NCBI RefSeq assembly: GCF_032842945.2 | Contig: NZ_CP146606.1 | Coordinates: forward strand, 744,001-808,000 | Length of the DNA: 64,000 nt | Source: Roseovarius sp. W115 | GTDB lineage: Bacteria > Pseudomonadota > Alphaproteobacteria > Rhodobacterales > Rhodobacteraceae | Direction: 5' to 3' | Shown: in pieces, positions 28,701 to 37,476 of the stretch | How the letters are laid out: each line of letters begins with the position of its first letter | How positions within the stretch are numbered: the first letter of the stretch is position 1 | Position numbers and translations under genes: made by a program | Notes under the pieces: model-generated | The model's database searches: none | Seen by the model: the letters and a program-made list of their open reading frames with translations, nothing else | Told to the model about the DNA's origin: nothing

Positions 28701-29255
28701 GGGTATGCCAGCCTCACCGCGATGGCGTTGCAACTCGACGTAAAACCGGTCTCCAAAGGCGGCTTTAAGCCGTGTCATCAAAGCCTCGGCCGCTGTGTGC
28801 TGGCCAAGCTGCAAGAGCTTGCCCAACGCGCCATCCGGACCACCGCTGAGACAGATGACCGCCTCAGCATACGCCTCAAGGTCTTCGATTGTCAGGTGTG
28901 GCAACTGCCCATCCGCGCGCAGGTAAAGCGCCGAATTGAGCTTCATGAGGTTCTCATACCCCTGCTCATTCTGCGCCAACAGAACGACGGGGGCGGGTGG
29001 CACTGCGCGCTTACCGGGTTCAGGCACGAGATATTGCAGATCGAACTGACACCCCATGATCGGCTGCACACCGGCCCCGCTGGCAGTCACTGAGAACTCC
29101 AGTGCCGCGAACATATTGTTGGTGTCGGTCACAGCAACCGCCGGCATGTCGTGGGTGACGCAGAGATCCGCTAGCTTTTTGAGGCGCACGGCCCCTTCAA
29201 GAAGCGAATATTCGGTATGAAGGCGAAGATGGATGAATCGAGGGGTGCTGCTCAT
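25752..29255 (-). CDS. dnaE: DNA polymerase III subunit alpha
   Basis: The 1167-aa protein is a full-length replicative DNA polymerase alpha subunit: N-terminal PHP domain (FIHLRLHTEYSLLEGA), C-family palm with the catalytic aspartates in PDFDIDFCMDRREEVI, a GPGRGSGAGSLVAYAL segment, the tandem helix-hairpin-helix region, and an OB-fold near residues 1000-1100 (SARGNRFAFVQLSDVTGGYEV). It copies DNA as part of the polymerase III holoenzyme. Start: ATG 29255 with AGGA eight bases upstream; the open frame beyond it to 29339 is not part of the protein. Confidence 0.97.
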   Translation of the reverse strand: MSSTPRFIHLRLHTEYSLLEGAVRLKKLADLCVTHDMPAVAVTDTNNMFAALEFSVTASGAGVQPIMGCQFDLQYLVPEPGKRAVPPAPVVLLAQNEQGYENLMKLNSALYLRADGQLPHLTIEDLEAYAEAVICLSGGPDGALGKLLQLGQHTAAEALMTRLKAAFGDRFYVELQRHRGEAGIPEAEQLTERGFVEMAYAMELPLVATNDVYFPKAEMYEAHDAMICVAEGAYVDQSEPRRRLTAEHYFKSPAEMATLFADLPEAIENTVEIAQRCAFGAYKRDPILPKFADDEIEELRRQAEAGLKERLAVIPHATSVEEYEKRLDFELGIIEGMGFPGYFLIVADFIKWAKEKDIPVGPGRGSGAGSLVAYALTITDLDPLAYSLLFERFLNPERVSMPDFDIDFCMDRREEVIQYVQQKYGRDKVGQIITFGALLSKAAVRDLGRVLQMPYGQVDRLSKMIPVEGVKPVSIEKALAQEERLRDEAKREEVVDRLLKYGMQVEGLLRNASTHAAGVVIGDRPLDALVPLYQDPRSDMPATQFNMKWVEQAGLVKFDFLGLKTLTVIQNAMAQIHASGRDLHVAADGTQLYEPAEGAVNQINAIPLDDTKTYELYAAAKTVAVFQVESSGMMDALKRMKPDCIEDIIALVALYRPGPMENIPKFCEVKNQLSERETLHPSIDHILDETQGIIVYQEQVMQIAQEMAGYSLGGADLLRRAMGKKIQEAMDAERPKFIAGAKENGVDDAKALEVWNLLDKFANYGFNKSHAAAYAVVSYQTAWLKANHPVEFMAGVMNCDIHLTDKLAVYFEEVRKQLDLPWAPPCVNRSEATFSVKEGVLHYGLGALKNVGAEAMRLITEARGDKPFVTLFDFARRVDLKSIGKRPLEMLARAGGFDELDRNRRRVFDSLEALMRYSAAIFEQRASNQVSLFGEAGDDLPEPRLSPVEDWLPAERLTEEFTAVGFYLSGHPLDDYMAALRRKDVKTLDEVTELAAQKGALVAKMAGVVAGRQERKSARGNRFAFVQLSDVTGGYEVTMFSDTLEASRDDLETGAQIVLGVEATMEADQLKLLARSVQPADTVVADAGASGLRIFVESEAAIPSVASVLTSAEDLKQRTGRGPIYFCLMHQELPGEVEIAAGREFPVTPKIKGAIKSLSGVVTVEDI

Positions 29256-29423
29256 GGTGGCGATCCTAGGCGACCACCCCGCCCTTCGCCAGAGCCCAGT
29301 GCTCAAATCAGAGGCATTTTCTGTGGACAACTGCCCCATCCTGGACCCGGCCCATTGCAGCGCCTGCCCGCCTTGGGCTAAGCAGATGCGGGGTTGCCGG
29401 ACATCCGGGGGGACAAGCGGCGC

Positions 29424-30946
29424 GTGACAGAGCCATTGCTGAGACTTTCCGGCCTAACCAAAGCCTATCCTGGGGTTGTGGCCAATGACGATGTCAGCTT
29501 TGACATCCAGGCCGGAGAGGTTCACGCACTCCTGGGAGAAAACGGTGCTGGCAAATCTACCCTTGTGAAGATGATTTACGGGTTGGTGGCGCCTGATCGC
29601 GGGTCCATGCAGATGCATGGAGAAACGTTTTCGCCAAAAGAACCCAGAGAAGCCCGCGTCTCTGGTGTCGCCATGGTGTTTCAGCATTTCTCGCTCTTTG
29701 AAGCTCTTAGCGTTGCTGAAAACGTGGCCCTTGGCATGGAGACCCCGCCGCCAATGTGGCAGCTATCCGAGCGCATCCGCGATGTCTCGAACAGTTACGG
29801 TCTGCCGCTGGATCCAAGCCGCATGGTTGGCGACCTTTCTGCAGGGGAACGACAGCGCGTCGAAATCATTCGCTGCCTGCTGCAGGACCCTCGGCTGTTG
29901 ATCATGGATGAACCGACATCGGTTTTAACGCCGCAAGAGGTCGAGATCCTGTTTGAGACTTTGCGCAAGCTAATGTCTGAAGGCGTCGCGATCCTCTATA
30001 TTTCCCACAAACTTGAGGAAATTCGGCGCCTGTGTGATCAGGCCACGATCCTTCGGCACGGACGCAAGGTCGGCACGTGTGTACCGTCTGAGACATCGGC
30101 GCGAGACATGGCCGAAATGATGGTCGGCAACAGCTTTGCCACCCCAGCGCGTGCAGATCACAAAGCGGGCGACGTAATACTGGAATTGCAGAACCTCTCG
30201 ATTCCAGCAACGTCAACCTTTGGCATCTCATTGAAAGATATAAACCTTTCCCTTCGGGCTGGCGAAATCCTTGGCATTGGTGGCGTTGCCGGGAATGGTC
30301 AGGATGAGCTACTTGCCGCTCTGTCTGGTGAGGTGCGCAGCGCCCGTGACGCCATCCTCTTACAGGGCCAACCCATTGGTAAAACCGACCCGACTGCGCG
30401 GCGCGCAATGGGTCTTCTAGCGGCTCCTGAAGAACGCCTGGGCCATGCTGCCGCCCCCGATATGAGCCTGACGGAAAACGCGCTTCTGACGGGTCTGACG
30501 CGTCAAAACCTGCATTGGCATGGGGTTCTCAAATGGTCGGCGGCTCGAAACTTTGCGGAATCCATCATTGTCAAATTTGATGTGCGCACCCCGAGCGCAA
30601 ACGTGACGGCACGCGCGCTTTCAGGGGGAACCTGCAGAAGTTTGTCATAGGGCGCGAGATCATGCAGCGCCCATCGGTCTTTGTCGTGAACCAGCCCACG
30701 TGGGGCGTTGATGCTGCGGCTGCGGCCGCGATCCGCCAAGCCCTGCTTGATCTGGCCACCAATGGAGCGGCTGTGCTTTGCATCAGCCAGGATCTGGACG
30801 AGCTTTTGGAAATCTCTGATCGGTTCGCGGCCCTCAACGAAGGACGACTGTCCGATATCAAACCGGCCAGCGCGCTTACGGTCGAAGAGATCGGCTTGAT
30901 GATGGGCGGCGCGCATGGGATGGAGGTGGCGCATGATCCAGCTTGA
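29424..30946 (+). pseudogene. BMP-type ABC importer ATPase, frameshifted
   Basis: This is a two-domain ATPase like those of nucleoside/BMP ABC importers. The first ATPase domain has GENGAGKST, LSAGERQRVEI and LLIMDEPTS. The second begins near 30180 and is interrupted. The sequence at 30621-30640 reads TCA GGGGG AACCTGCAG, so the expected LSGGNLQKFVIGRE becomes LSGGTCRSLS followed by TAG at 30648-30650. The missing part (NLQKFVIGREIMQRP..., Walker B VFVVNQPTWGVD) continues in another frame to 30946. A single-base loss in the G run (five G where six are needed) explains it. If real, the transporter lacks a functional second ATPase domain; if a sequence error, the gene is intact. GTG 29424 is preferred over TTG 29394. 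Confidence 0.85.
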
Positions 30947-32015
30947 AAAGCGCCCTCAACCGTCGCGCCTCTGGACGTTTCTGACCCCGATGCTTGCCGT
31001 GGCCATCACAATGATTGTCGGCGGCGCGCTATTTGCCGCTTTGGGCAAGAACCCTGTCGAGGCCATTCGCACCATCTTTTGGGATCCGCTCTTTGGTGAG
31101 TTCGCCTTTTACTACCGTCCTCAGTTGCTGGTCAAAGCCGCGCCCCTTATCCTCATCGCCATAGGCCTCAGCCTTGGATTCAAGGCCGGCATCTGGAACA
31201 TCGGGGCCGAGGGGCAATATATCATGGGCGCATTGGCAGGTGCGGGCGTGGGCCTTGCCTTCTATCCGCTAGAAGCGGCATATGTTTTTCCCCTGATGAT
31301 CATTGCCGGGGCTTTGGGCGGCTGGGCCTGGGGCATGATTCCGGGGCTTTTGAAAACCCGGTTTGGCACCAATGAAATCCTTGTCTCGCTGATGCTCGTT
31401 TACGTGGCCGAACAGCTCTTGGCTAAAATGGCGCTTGGGCTTTTGCGCAACCCCGACGGTCGCGGCTTTCCCGGCTCGCGCAACCTGCAGCAATATCCAT
31501 CAGCCCATAACGCCGAGATCATCGCAGGCACGGGTATACATTGGGGCGTGGTTGCCGCCCTCATCGCTGTCATCTTTGCCTATATTCTCTTCACCCGGCA
31601 CCTGCTTGGATATCAGATTAGGCTGGCGGGCCAAGCGCCCAAGGCCGCGCGATTTGCAGGTGTAAACCCTGCACGCCTGACGCTGGTCTGCCTTGGATTG
31701 TCGGGGGCGCTCGCGGGTCTCGCAGGCATGTTTGAAGTCTCAGGGCCCGCGGGCCAAATCAACATCGACTTCAACGTGGGCTACGGCTTTACGGCGATCA
31801 TCGTGGCCTTTCTGGGCCGCTTGCACCCTGTCGGGATTCTACTGGCGGGGCTATTGCTGGCCCTGACATTTATCGGTGGAGAAAACGCCGAGTCGAATCT
31901 TGGCCTACCCGCTGCTGCGATCCAGATGTTTCAGGGGATGCTGCTCTTTTTCCTTTTGGCGGTGGATGTGCTGACGAATTTCCGGCTGCGCTGGAAAACG
32001 GCGGAGGTGGTGTGA
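30933..32015 (+). CDS. ABC importer permease, nucleoside/BMP type (1)
   Basis: The 360-aa protein has about nine hydrophobic segments and the family motifs FKAGIWNIGAEGQYIMGAL and RFAGVNPARLTLVCLGLSGALAGLAG, as in YufP/NupP-type permeases of BMP-binding-protein importers. It overlaps the ATPase frame by 14 bp and starts after GGAGG at 30933. With the next gene it forms a heterodimeric channel. The substrate is likely a nucleoside or purine, from the family only. Confidence 0.9.
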   Translation: MIQLEKRPQPSRLWTFLTPMLAVAITMIVGGALFAALGKNPVEAIRTIFWDPLFGEFAFYYRPQLLVKAAPLILIAIGLSLGFKAGIWNIGAEGQYIMGALAGAGVGLAFYPLEAAYVFPLMIIAGALGGWAWGMIPGLLKTRFGTNEILVSLMLVYVAEQLLAKMALGLLRNPDGRGFPGSRNLQQYPSAHNAEIIAGTGIHWGVVAALIAVIFAYILFTRHLLGYQIRLAGQAPKAARFAGVNPARLTLVCLGLSGALAGLAGMFEVSGPAGQINIDFNVGYGFTAIIVAFLGRLHPVGILLAGLLLALTFIGGENAESNLGLPAAAIQMFQGMLLFFLLAVDVLTNFRLRWKTAEVV

Positions 32016-32935
32016 TGGACCTTTCCTCAATCAACCCCACGCTTCTTCTGGCCTCGCTCATTGTCGCATCGACCCCAATCCTTCTCGCGGCTCTGGGCGA
32101 GTTGGTGGTTGAGCGCGCAGGCGTCTTGAACCTTGGGGTCGAGGGGATGATGATCACCGGCGCCATCTGCGGCTTTGCCATTGCGGTGAATACCGGCTCA
32201 CCCTTTGTGGGCTTCATTGCCGCAGCACTCGGCGGTGCGGCATTGGCATTTCTCTTTGCTATCCTCACGCAATTTGCACTGGCCAATCAGGTGGCCTCGG
32301 GCCTGGCGCTGACGCTCTTTGGATTAGGTCTAAGCGCCCTTCTGGGACAGGGGTATCAGGGCCTCAAGCCGCCCCCAACATCCGACATCGACATCCCAAT
32401 CCTTTCCGACCTGCCCATTCTTGGCCCGGTCCTCTTTTCCCATGACCCAATGGTCTATCTTGCTCTGTCACTGGTGGCCGCCGTGTGGTTCGTGCTCAAT
32501 CGCACACGTGCAGGCCTGATCCTGCGCGCCGTTGGCGAAAACCACGGTGCGGCTCATGCCTTGGGGTACAAGGTCATCCGTATCCGCATCCTCGCGATCC
32601 TCTTTGGCGGGGCCTGTGCGGGTTTGGGTGGTGCCTACCTCAGCCTCGTGCGCGTGCCGCAATGGACCGAAGGTATGACCGCCGGGTCGGGTTGGATCGC
32701 GCTGGCCCTCGTGGTCTTTGCGAGCTGGAAGGCAGGCCGCGTTCTTCTGGGCGCCTGGCTCTTTGGCGGGATCAGTGTGCTGCAACTGAATCTGCAAGCC
32801 GCAGGTGTTGCCATTCCAGTGGAATATCTCAGCATGTCGCCCTACTTGATCACCATCCTCGTGTTGGTCATCATGTCGGCTGACAAATCACGCGCGCCCG
32901 GATCACTGGGCCGCACCTTTCACGCCTCGGACTAG
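32015..32935 (+). CDS. ABC importer permease, nucleoside/BMP type (2)
   Basis: The 306-aa permease has the partner motif VVERAGVLNLGVEGMMITGAICGF and RAVGENHGAAHALGYKVIRIRIL, typical of YufQ/NupQ-like subunits. Its ATG overlaps the stop of the first permease (TGATG), with GGAGG upstream. It is followed, after 28 bp, by the substrate-binding protein gene. Confidence 0.9.
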   Translation: MDLSSINPTLLLASLIVASTPILLAALGELVVERAGVLNLGVEGMMITGAICGFAIAVNTGSPFVGFIAAALGGAALAFLFAILTQFALANQVASGLALTLFGLGLSALLGQGYQGLKPPPTSDIDIPILSDLPILGPVLFSHDPMVYLALSLVAAVWFVLNRTRAGLILRAVGENHGAAHALGYKVIRIRILAILFGGACAGLGGAYLSLVRVPQWTEGMTAGSGWIALALVVFASWKAGRVLLGAWLFGGISVLQLNLQAAGVAIPVEYLSMSPYLITILVLVIMSADKSRAPGSLGRTFHASD

Positions 32936-32962
32936 GGGCCAATTCAAACAGGGAGTATCTGC

Positions 32963-34033
32963 ATGTCCTTAACCCGTATACTTGCCAGTGCTGTTGTGGC
33001 GCTTGGGATGGCTGGCGCGGCAGTCGCCGAAGACAAGACTAAGGTTGGCTTTATCTATGTCGGCCCAATCGGTGATGGCGGTTGGACCTATGAACATGAT
33101 CAGGGGCGTCTCGCCGTAGAAGAGCATTTTGGCGACAAGGTCGAGACCGTGTTTCAGGAGAGCGTGCCGGAAGGCGCGGATGCCGAACGCGCGATCACGC
33201 AGATGGCTTTGCAAGGCGCGGATCTGATCTTCACCACGTCTTTTGGGTATATGGACAGCACCATCAATGTGGCCTCAAAATTTCCGGATGTGAAATTTGA
33301 GCATGCTACTGGCTTCAAGACCGCCGACAATGTTTCGGTGTATTCCGCGCGTTTTTACGAAGGCCGCGCCATTCAGGGGCACATCGCTGGTAAGATGACC
33401 AAGTCGAACGTCATCGGCTACATCGCGTCCTTCCCCATCCCCGAGGTCATTCGCGGGATCAACGCAGCTTATATTCACGCCAAGGCGGTGAACCCGGATG
33501 TCGAGTTCAAGGTGATCTGGGTTTACACATGGTTTGATCCGCCAAAAGAGGCGGACGCGGCCACGGCTCTGATTGATCAGGGCGCAGACGTGATCCTGCA
33601 GCACACAGATTCCACCGCGCCTCAGGCGGCGGCGGAAAAAGCCGGTGTGATTTCCTTTGGTCAAGCCTCTGACATGTCCGAATACGCGCCGTTGCCACGG
33701 GTGAGTTCGATCATCGACAACTGGGCGCCGTACTATGTCGCGCGCACGCAAGCGGTGATTGATGGAAGCTGGGAAAGCACTGAGACCTGGGACGGCATTG
33801 CGCCCGGCATGGTCGAGATTGGCGCCATTTCCGAGGCTGTTCCGGCGGAGATCAAAGCCGAGGCTTTGGCGATGAAAGATTTGATCGCCTCCGGTCAGTA
33901 CCACCCGTTCACCGGCCCCCTGAACAAGCAAGACGGCACGCCTTGGCTCGCCGAAGGCGAAGTGGCCGATGACGGTACACTTTTGGGTATGGATTTCTAT
34001 GTCGAAGGGCTGACGGCGGAAATTCCACAGTAA
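32963..34033 (+). CDS. BMP family (PnrA-like) ABC substrate-binding protein
   Basis: The 356-aa protein has a signal peptide (MSLTRILASAVVALGMAGAAVA, cut before EDKTK) and the BMP-family body: VGFIYVGPIGDGGWTYEHD, ADLIFTTSFGYMDS and GADVILQHTDSTAPQAAAE. These bind nucleosides or purines in the periplasm and hand them to the permeases just upstream. Unlike many Gram-positive relatives, it has no lipobox. A strong terminator follows. Confidence 0.92.
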   Translation: MSLTRILASAVVALGMAGAAVAEDKTKVGFIYVGPIGDGGWTYEHDQGRLAVEEHFGDKVETVFQESVPEGADAERAITQMALQGADLIFTTSFGYMDSTINVASKFPDVKFEHATGFKTADNVSVYSARFYEGRAIQGHIAGKMTKSNVIGYIASFPIPEVIRGINAAYIHAKAVNPDVEFKVIWVYTWFDPPKEADAATALIDQGADVILQHTDSTAPQAAAEKAGVISFGQASDMSEYAPLPRVSSIIDNWAPYYVARTQAVIDGSWESTETWDGIAPGMVEIGAISEAVPAEIKAEALAMKDLIASGQYHPFTGPLNKQDGTPWLAEGEVADDGTLLGMDFYVEGLTAEIPQ

Positions 34034-34055
34034 GTTTTCGCTTTATTTGCAAAAG

Positions 34056-34087
34056 AAAACCCCACCTGTCGTGGGGTTTTCGTTTTT
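34056..34087 (+). terminator. Intrinsic terminator after the BMP transporter operon
   Basis: A perfect 10-bp stem, AAAACCCCAC and GTGGGGTTTT, separated by a 5-base loop and followed by T-rich sequence. The A run before the stem could also terminate transcripts from the opposite strand (the VPLPA-CTERM gene). Confidence 0.9.
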
Positions 34088-34093
34088 CCAGCT

Positions 34094-34123
34094 AAAGCGT
34101 TTCGCGATAAACCTGTGTTACAC
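34094..34123 (+). repeat. Partial copy of the dispersed intergenic repeat
   Basis: The segment AAAGCGTTTCGCGATAAACC plus TGTGTTACAC matches the left end of the about 120-bp repeat found at 46261-46380 and 56393-56512. Homology stops at the 3' end of the VPLPA-CTERM coding region, which this copy overlaps by 6 bp. Confidence 0.6.
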
Positions 34124-34852
34124 AGCTTTGCGCTTACGCCGCGCAAGACCCAGCGCGCCCAGACCTGCAAACAGCATCCAACCCGCAGCAGGAAGCGGAA
34201 CAGGTGCGACCTCAACGATAGGTTGGCTGAACCGGCCGACGAGAAACGCCTGATTGTTTTCGTTTTCCAAAGTTGTGAAACTGTTCAGAAACGAAGACGG
34301 ATCCAGCGGGTCTGTGACAAACCCAGCGATTTCAAGCGTAAAGTCTGTGTCTCCAACCGTCACGATCTGAGTTGTGTCCTGCGCATTGAGCAGTGTGACC
34401 AGATCAGGACACGGCGAAACCGTCCCCGGTATAGCACAGGGTGAGGCGTTGTTCGGCGTTTCAAAATGGTCGAAGGAAAAGACCGAGTCGAATGCAAATC
34501 CTACGTTTTCGACCATACCTTCGATCGACACTGTCAGATCAGCCGAAACCAGTGAAGGTGGGAATACCGGGAAGTTCAGGTGGTTAAACGTTCCCAGAAT
34601 AAACAGCTCATCGGGATCTGCGGACAGAGGCGTTGCAGCGCCTGTAAAGTCGTATCCGCTTGGCCCATTGGACGTTGCAGGATCCCCCCAACGGATTGAC
34701 CCTGTCCCTTCGCCTGAGGCGGTCCCGCCACCTGCAAGAACTGTGTTTTGCCAGCTGCCTGAAATGGCATCTACGGAAAAGGTAACGGCGGAGGCAGCCC
34801 CTGTTCCGATCAGCACCGCAGCAGCGGCACCCAAGATCTTCAATTTAAACAT
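34118..34852 (-). CDS. Exported VPLPA-CTERM protein, THxN-like family
   Basis: The 244-aa protein has a signal peptide (MFKLKILGAAAAVLIGTGAASA) and ends with the VPLPAAGWMLFAGLGALGLA sorting signal followed by RRKRK, the rhodobacterial variant of PEP-CTERM. Such tails are recognised by an exosortase and processed at the cell surface. The body contains SGSWQNTVLAGG, GSIRWGDPA and LGTFNHLNFPV, a pattern like the THxN family of PEP-CTERM proteins (here NHLN). Its role is probably extracellular matrix or surface attachment, by family only. ATG 34852 was chosen because an open extension to 34912 lacks signal-peptide features. Confidence 0.85.
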   Translation of the reverse strand: MFKLKILGAAAAVLIGTGAASAVTFSVDAISGSWQNTVLAGGGTASGEGTGSIRWGDPATSNGPSGYDFTGAATPLSADPDELFILGTFNHLNFPVFPPSLVSADLTVSIEGMVENVGFAFDSVFSFDHFETPNNASPCAIPGTVSPCPDLVTLLNAQDTTQIVTVGDTDFTLEIAGFVTDPLDPSSFLNSFTTLENENNQAFLVGRFSQPIVEVAPVPLPAAGWMLFAGLGALGLARRKRKAV

Positions 34853-35106
34853 GGTTCTTCTTTCGTACATACATGTGTACGAGGGCGGTTTTTCGCTTCT
34901 TGCTAATCGCACACTTCCCCATCACCGCATGAACCTATGGTTCACACAGGTTAACAAAAAGCGTCTGAAGTAGAGCATAGTGAATGCTCCAAGAGCAAGC
35001 GAACTTTTGCGCAAGAGAGGGGGAAAATGACACCAAAGAAGTCATTTCTGACATAAGTGCGTATTTGCGCCCTCCAAATGGCACCGATGCGTGCGCAACC
35101 GCGCTC

Positions 35107-35748
35107 TTACGCCGTCTGCGCCAAATAAGCACTCGCACGCGCCACAGGGACCGACAAGCCAGGGTAGGCACAGCGGCGGCGGCTAAGCTCTGGGAAGAGA
35201 TCCTTGAGCGTTTGTTGTGCCGAGACGTCCAGAAGGTTGAGTGCCTTGGGAGATGGCAGGAACGATTCCACTGGAAGCCCTTCGGCGGTGATCACTTCGT
35301 GCTGATCAAAAACAACATTGTAGTAAGTCACTTCTTCGGCAGTGCGCTCGGCAAAGGCCTTGTCGCTGTTATGCGCCACGCCATCGACGCGCATCAGGCA
35401 TCCTTGGTTATCTTCCGACCCGGCAATGCGGTAGCCGGGTATGAGAACGCGGTGACCGCTGGCCATGCGCAGATCGCGCCCAGGCATCATCGGACCAATC
35501 GCGCGAGTCTTGAGACGGATTGGGGCAAGCTCAGGGTGCGCGCGCATCTCGTCTGCCGTCACGGTCCAGCTCCAGATCATGCGCACAGGCTGTAAGCCGT
35601 TGTTGCGCGTCACAACCATATCGCCCGGATTGAGCATCTCGATGCGACGTCCACCAAGCGGCGTGCGCACATTGGCCTCGCCACAAATCCCGGTCAGATA
35701 CCGACGGTTGGTTTTTGTCCGTGCAGTGATCGAAGCGACATAGCCCAT
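35107..35748 (-). CDS. Hint (Hedgehog/intein-like) domain protein
   Basis: The 213-aa protein matches the Hint_2 type of domain: after GICGEANVRTPLGGRRIEMLNPGDMVVTRNNGLQPVRMIWSW come MASGHRVLIPGYRI and TYYNVVFDQHEVITAEGLPVESFLP. In inteins and hedgehog proteins this fold performs N-S acyl shift and autocleavage. A candidate nucleophile is the Cys of GICGEANV. Roseobacter genomes carry many such single-domain or RTX-linked Hint proteins of unknown role. ATG 35748 has GGGAG upstream. No RTX or secretion gene is adjacent. Confidence 0.8.
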   Translation of the reverse strand: MGYVASITARTKTNRRYLTGICGEANVRTPLGGRRIEMLNPGDMVVTRNNGLQPVRMIWSWTVTADEMRAHPELAPIRLKTRAIGPMMPGRDLRMASGHRVLIPGYRIAGSEDNQGCLMRVDGVAHNSDKAFAERTAEEVTYYNVVFDQHEVITAEGLPVESFLPSPKALNLLDVSAQQTLKDLFPELSRRRCAYPGLSVPVARASAYLAQTA

Positions 35749-35918
35749 GTGAAACTCCCATTCGTCCTCAGCTATTGTTGAGAATTCTAGGTCAATGCGC
35801 CGCATTTGGGGTCGAAGTAGGGAATTCCTGTGCCGAAGGCCGGGTTTTCGCCACTTTTCAACGCTGCGGCAAGCTTTAGCATAGACATATAGCTGTTAAT
35901 CAACCGTGAAAGCATAAC

Positions 35919-36584
35919 ATGCCTCAATCCCCGCCCCCTCCGCGCATCTCTGTGGCGCATGCCGATGAAGACGGTCGCATGCATGCCCCCGCCGCAGAGC
36001 GCAACGCCGATGCCATCGCGGGTTTGCTTCAAAATCACGCGCCGCAAGACGGGCATGCGTTGGAAATAGCCAGCGGCACGGGCCAGCATGTAGCGCAATT
36101 CGCACGCGTTACGCCTGGGCTTATCTGGCACCCGACTGATGTGGCCAAAGACCGGCTGGCAAGTATCAACATTTGGGCGCGGGAGACTCACCTGGGCAAC
36201 ATTGAACCATCGGTTCACCTTGATGCCACCCGTCACGGTTGGCACACGGATCACAGGCAGACTGCGCTCATACTTCTTGTAAACCTGCTGCATCTGATTT
36301 CGACGCCGAAAGCGTGCATTCTGATCTCCGAGGCCGCTCGGGCCTTGGTGCCTGGAGGCAGGTTCATCTTCTATGGTCCGTTTCTACGGGACGGGTCTGC
36401 GACGTCAGAAGGAGATCGGCGGTTTCACGCAAGTTTGCAGGCGCAGGACCCGGAGATTGGGTACAAGAATGATACCGATGTGGTAGCTTGGATAGAGTCC
36501 GCCGGATTACAGGTTCATACCATAGAAGACATGCCGGCCAACAATCTGGCCTTCGTCACCGAAAGGCCTAAGGAGCAGCGATGA
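35919..36584 (+). CDS. DUF938 SAM-dependent methyltransferase-like protein
   Basis: The 221-aa protein has the DUF938 hallmarks: APAAERNADAIAGLL, the SAM loop LEIASGTGQHVAQFA, IWHPTDVAKDRLASI and PGGRFIFYGPFLRDG. The fold is that of class I methyltransferases; the substrate is unknown. Its stop overlaps the GH25 start by 4 bp, suggesting co-transcription with that exported hydrolase. Confidence 0.88.
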   Translation: MPQSPPPPRISVAHADEDGRMHAPAAERNADAIAGLLQNHAPQDGHALEIASGTGQHVAQFARVTPGLIWHPTDVAKDRLASINIWARETHLGNIEPSVHLDATRHGWHTDHRQTALILLVNLLHLISTPKACILISEAARALVPGGRFIFYGPFLRDGSATSEGDRRFHASLQAQDPEIGYKNDTDVVAWIESAGLQVHTIEDMPANNLAFVTERPKEQR

Positions 36585-37375
36585 ATTCTTGCCGAGCATG
36601 GCCTTTAAATATATGTTTTTTATCTATATTTTTCATTTCTTTAGTCGCTTTCTCCACAGACCAAGCGAACGCTGATACATCCCCTCCCAAAGGCTTGAAA
36701 TACGGCGATAGTGACCCTGTGGCCTGGTCTGGCCGGGCGCCATCTCGATACGCCATCCATGGGCTTGATGTGGCGCGCTTTCAGAATTCTATAAACTGGC
36801 GTCGGGTGAAGGCGGCGGGCATATCCTTTGCCTTCATCAAGGCAACCGAGGGTGGCGACCTTTTAGACCCCATGTTCAACGAAAACTGGCGCAAGGCAGG
36901 GCGCGCAGGTGTGCCGCGCGGGGCGTATCATTTTTACTATTTCTGTACGCCGCCAGAAGTACAGGCGCGGTGGTTCATCCGCAACGTCCCCAAAAAGCGA
37001 GGCGCGCTTCCTCCGGTGCTCGATCTGGAATGGAACCCGTTTTCGCCCACCTGCACCAAACGCCCGTCTGGCCGAGAGGTTCGGCGGCAGGCGCGGGTGT
37101 TCATGGACATGCTCGAACGCCACTACGGTCAGCGACCGATCATCTACACCACGATAGAGTTTTATCGCGACACGGGCATTGGCCGTTTCAACGAAGAGTT
37201 CTGGCTGCGATCCACGGCCAAGACGCTCGACAAAACTTACCCCGGACAGCGTTGGAGTTTCTGGCAATACACCGGCACAGGCCGCGTTCCGGGTGTTGTG
37301 GGGGATGTGGATATCAATGTTTTTGGCGGCAATCGCGCCACTTGGAATCGATGGCTTAAAGCGCGTGCGCGCTAA
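36581..37375 (+). CDS. GH25 lysozyme-like exported hydrolase
   Basis: The 264-aa protein has a signal peptide (hydrophobic to about residue 30) and a glycoside hydrolase family 25 core: HGLDVARFQNSINWRRVK, FAFIKATEGGDLLDP, GAYHFYYFC and PPVLDLEWNP with the catalytic Asp/Glu pair, then WSFWQYTGTGRVPG. GH25 enzymes cut the N-acetylmuramic acid linkage of peptidoglycan. It could act in cell-wall remodelling or attack neighbours; no immunity partner or secretion gene is visible. It overlaps the DUF938 gene by 4 bp. Confidence 0.9.
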   Translation: MNSCRAWPLNICFLSIFFISLVAFSTDQANADTSPPKGLKYGDSDPVAWSGRAPSRYAIHGLDVARFQNSINWRRVKAAGISFAFIKATEGGDLLDPMFNENWRKAGRAGVPRGAYHFYYFCTPPEVQARWFIRNVPKKRGALPPVLDLEWNPFSPTCTKRPSGREVRRQARVFMDMLERHYGQRPIIYTTIEFYRDTGIGRFNEEFWLRSTAKTLDKTYPGQRWSFWQYTGTGRVPGVVGDVDINVFGGNRATWNRWLKARAR

Positions 37376-37476
37376 GGCAATCCAACGCTTATGCGGCAAG
37401 GCATCCTGAATTCCCCTTACAATACGGACGTGTTTCGCCGACCTTGTTTTCAGATTTCTTTAACTGAGGGGATGCA

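Noticed and set aside
30600..30660. Programmed ribosomal frameshift in the BMP ATPase
   Set aside because: No slippery heptamer or downstream structure was seen, and the same kind of one-base loss occurs in two unrelated genes, so an indel is more likely.
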